Positions 62,393 through 64,000 of a stretch of DNA of 64,000 bases are shown piece by piece. A program made the translations under genes and the position numbers. Within the stretch, counting starts at the first letter, position 1. Each line of letters starts with the position of its first letter. This DNA is from a bacterium (GTDB lineage: Bacteria; Planctomycetota; JAFGQW01): contig JAUHXU010000003.1 of assembly GCA_030426805.1 (NCBI GenBank), positions 791,488 to 855,487 on the forward strand, written 5' to 3'. The notes below the pieces were generated by a model, which searched no databases, was not told where the DNA came from, and was given only the letters and a program-made list of their open reading frames with translations.

Positions 62393-63465
62393 GCGCGCGC
62401 GCCATCCGGATCGCGTCGACGCTCGTCGTCGTGGCGGCGTCGCTGTCGGCGCCGGCCCAGGGTGAACGTCCGGCGCTCGACACCGCGATCGAGCGCACGC
62501 TCCAGCGCCATGCGCGGGCGCTCGCGCCGTCGCTCGTGACCCTTCGGATCGACCACTATGCGCTGACGCGGGAGACCGCACGCGTGCGCCGGAGCCGGCT
62601 GAATCGCGCGCGCCGCGACCGCGGCATCCCGCGCGGCCAGGCGGACGTCTTCGAGCGCTACATCGCGCGGGCGCGCGGACCGGTGACCGGTCTGCTCGTC
62701 CGGCCCGGAGTCGTGCTGACGAGTCACTATCACGTGGTGGGGTGCGTCGCCGGCGTGCGCATCGAGTTCGCCGACGGGTCGTTCGCGCGTGGTCGGGTCG
62801 GCGGTTGGAATGCGACGCTCGACCTCGCGGTGATCCTGTTCGATGCGTCGCGCTCGGCCGCGCGTCCGGTCGCGCTCGCACGCGCGCCGCTGCCGCCGGT
62901 CGGCGCGTCGGTCGCGATCCTCGCGACGGCGTGGGGACGCGACCCGTTGACGATCAACGTCGGCGCCGTGAGCGCGCACGAGCGGCTCGACGGTCGCGCC
63001 GTGCAGCTCGACGGCTGCCTGAACGCCGGCAACTCGGGCGGCGTGGTGATCGATCTCGACGGGCGTGTCGTCGCGATCGTCGGCCACGTCGATCCGTTGG
63101 GCGCGCGGGGGCTCAATTCCGGGATCGGATTCGCGACACCGATCGCGCAGGTGCTCGACGCGCTCGACGACCTGGTCGCGGGTCGGCACGTCGAGCGCGA
63201 TCCCCGGGCGTTCCTCGGCATTCGTGCGGACTCGGCCGGCGCGGAGCGGGTGTTGATCGAGTACGTCGTCGACGACTCGGCCGCTGCGGCCGCGGGCCTG
63301 CGCGTCGGCGACCGCCTCGTCTCGATCGGCGGCACGCGAATCCTCGAACCCGAAGACGTTCTACGCGCGCTTCGGCGCCGTCGGGCCGGCGACACGGTGC
63401 CGGTCGTCATCGAGCGCGACGGCGAGCCCCTGACCGTCCAGGTGACGCTCGGGAGTCGCGGATGA
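62389..63465 (+). CDS. HtrA-like trypsin/PDZ serine protease
   Basis: 358 residues, ATG 62389 overlapping the pseudo-protease stop. Signal peptide (IASTLVVVAASLSAPAQG). Triad intact: His115 in LTSHYHVV, Asp145 in TLDLAVI and Ser216 in NAGNSGG. One C-terminal PDZ domain (about 270-355, GLRVGDRLVSIGG). Predicted periplasmic protease/chaperone for damaged envelope proteins. The segment ALTRETARVRRSRLNRARRDRG (about 58-79) is a very basic insertion before the protease core. Confidence 0.88.
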   Translation: MSARAIRIASTLVVVAASLSAPAQGERPALDTAIERTLQRHARALAPSLVTLRIDHYALTRETARVRRSRLNRARRDRGIPRGQADVFERYIARARGPVTGLLVRPGVVLTSHYHVVGCVAGVRIEFADGSFARGRVGGWNATLDLAVILFDASRSAARPVALARAPLPPVGASVAILATAWGRDPLTINVGAVSAHERLDGRAVQLDGCLNAGNSGGVVIDLDGRVVAIVGHVDPLGARGLNSGIGFATPIAQVLDALDDLVAGRHVERDPRAFLGIRADSAGAERVLIEYVVDDSAAAAAGLRVGDRLVSIGGTRILEPEDVLRALRRRRAGDTVPVVIERDGEPLTVQVTLGSRG

Positions 63466-64000
63466 GCCGGCGGGTGCGCGTCATGGCTGCGCTGGCGCTC
63501 GGGTGCCTCGTCGCCGCGCCCGTGCGTGCGGACGACGACGAGCGCGAGGCGCTCGCACGAGCGCGGCAGGAGCAAGCTGCGCTCGTCGCGCTGGTCGCGC
63601 GGTGCTCGCCGGCGTTCGTCGCGGTGGGCGGTGGCTCGGCCGTCTGCATTCGTGCCGACGGCTTGATCGTCACGAACCATCACGTCGCCGGCGATCGCGA
63701 GCAGTGGGCGGTCTACTTCGGCGACGGCCGGCCGGCGTTGAAGGCGAAGCGCCTCGGCGCGGACGCGCGGGGCGACCTGTGCTTCCTGAAGGTCGAGGGC
63801 GAGCACAGCGATCTGCCGTTCCTGCCGCTCGGCGACTCGAGCCGCGTCGTGCCCGGGCAGCGGGTCTTCGCGCTCGGCAACCCGTGGCTGCTCTCGCAGG
63901 ATGGCCGCCCGACGGTCACGTTCGGCATCGTCAGCGCGTTGCACCACAACCAGGGCGGGTACACCGACGCGATCATGACCGACACCGCGGTGAACCCCGG
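63462..64000 (+). CDS. HtrA-like serine protease, 3' end outside window
   Basis: ATG 63462 overlaps the previous stop (ATGA) and the frame stays open to the window end, giving 179 residues. Signal peptide (RVMAALALGCLVAAPVRA). His74 in VTNHHVAG and Asp105 in RGDLCFLKV are present; the window ends at TAVNPG, just before the expected GNSGGP. Third in a row of HtrA-like genes and only distantly similar to the first two. Catalytic Ser and any PDZ domain lie beyond the window. Confidence 0.85.
   Translation, partial: MSRRVRVMAALALGCLVAAPVRADDDEREALARARQEQAALVALVARCSPAFVAVGGGSAVCIRADGLIVTNHHVAGDREQWAVYFGDGRPALKAKRLGADARGDLCFLKVEGEHSDLPFLPLGDSSRVVPGQRVFALGNPWLLSQDGRPTVTFGIVSALHHNQGGYTDAIMTDTAVNP

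Overview
The window is GC-rich (roughly two thirds G+C by eye), densely coded chromosomal DNA from a Gram-negative (diderm) bacterium. Outer-membrane logic is explicit: kdsD, kdsC, an LptC/LptA-type protein and LptD form one operon. The same chromosome carries a complete bacillithiol operon (bshC-bshB-bshA), a stand-alone ParB, an MglA/Arf-like GTPase, a site-2 protease next to scpA, and many exported proteins. This mixture would fit Planctomycetota or a neighbouring phylum, but the assignment is an inference from gene content; there is no rRNA gene to settle it. No tRNA, rRNA, CRISPR array, prophage or complete insertion sequence was recognised.

Layout. 1-5.3 kb: end of a cyclophilin gene, parB with parS-like sites in and beside it, acylphosphatase, a membrane protein, a phosphoesterase and an unknown helical protein ending in an HPr domain. 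5.4-13.3 kb: undecaprenyl-phosphate sugar transferase, sigma-70 factor, pyrF, a methyltransferase and the bacillithiol operon. 13.2-15.6 kb: MglA-GAF GTPase and a long leader. 15.6-22.7 kb: replication core dnaA-dnaN-dciA-gyrB (no recF between dnaN and gyrB) with DnaA-box-like motifs, then a GspE N-terminal-domain protein and tatA. A 162-167 bp MITE-like palindromic element separates tatA from the end of lptD.

22.9-30.1 kb (minus strand): lptD, a giant LptC/LptA-like protein, kdsC, kdsD. A 57-nt multi-part dyad lies between kdsD and the divergent operon site-2 protease-scpA-fmt-rsmB. 34.4-38.8 kb: a membrane-anchored unknown, a TIM-barrel isomerase, an unknown 375-residue protein, signal peptidase I with a large insertion and a small zinc-ribbon protein.

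39.3-57.9 kb is accessory and dominated by envelope proteins: an exported protein with a terminal Phe, two GT-C-type membrane glycosyltransferases with soluble C-terminal regions, a dolichol-phosphate-mannose-synthase-like GT2, a dynamin-like GTPase, four paralogous arylsulfotransferase-like proteins (two retaining and two lacking the conserved His positions), a GH20 hexosaminidase, a phosphopantetheinyl transferase, a GNAT and a large exported unknown. 57.8-64 kb: a lipoprotein and a MoxR ATPase on the minus strand, divergent from three consecutive HtrA-like genes, the first of which has lost all three catalytic residues.

The most unusual items are the three-gene HtrA set with a pseudo-protease, the arylsulfotransferase quartet, the HPr-tailed protein, the signal peptidase insertion, the 1091-residue LptC/A-like bridge, the dyad at 30.3 kb, the MITE sitting exactly on the lptD stop codon, and the 14-bp tandem repeat before gyrB. 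Starts were chosen from domain boundaries, Shine-Dalgarno sequences and start/stop overlaps. Long antisense reading frames were treated as shadows caused by high GC.
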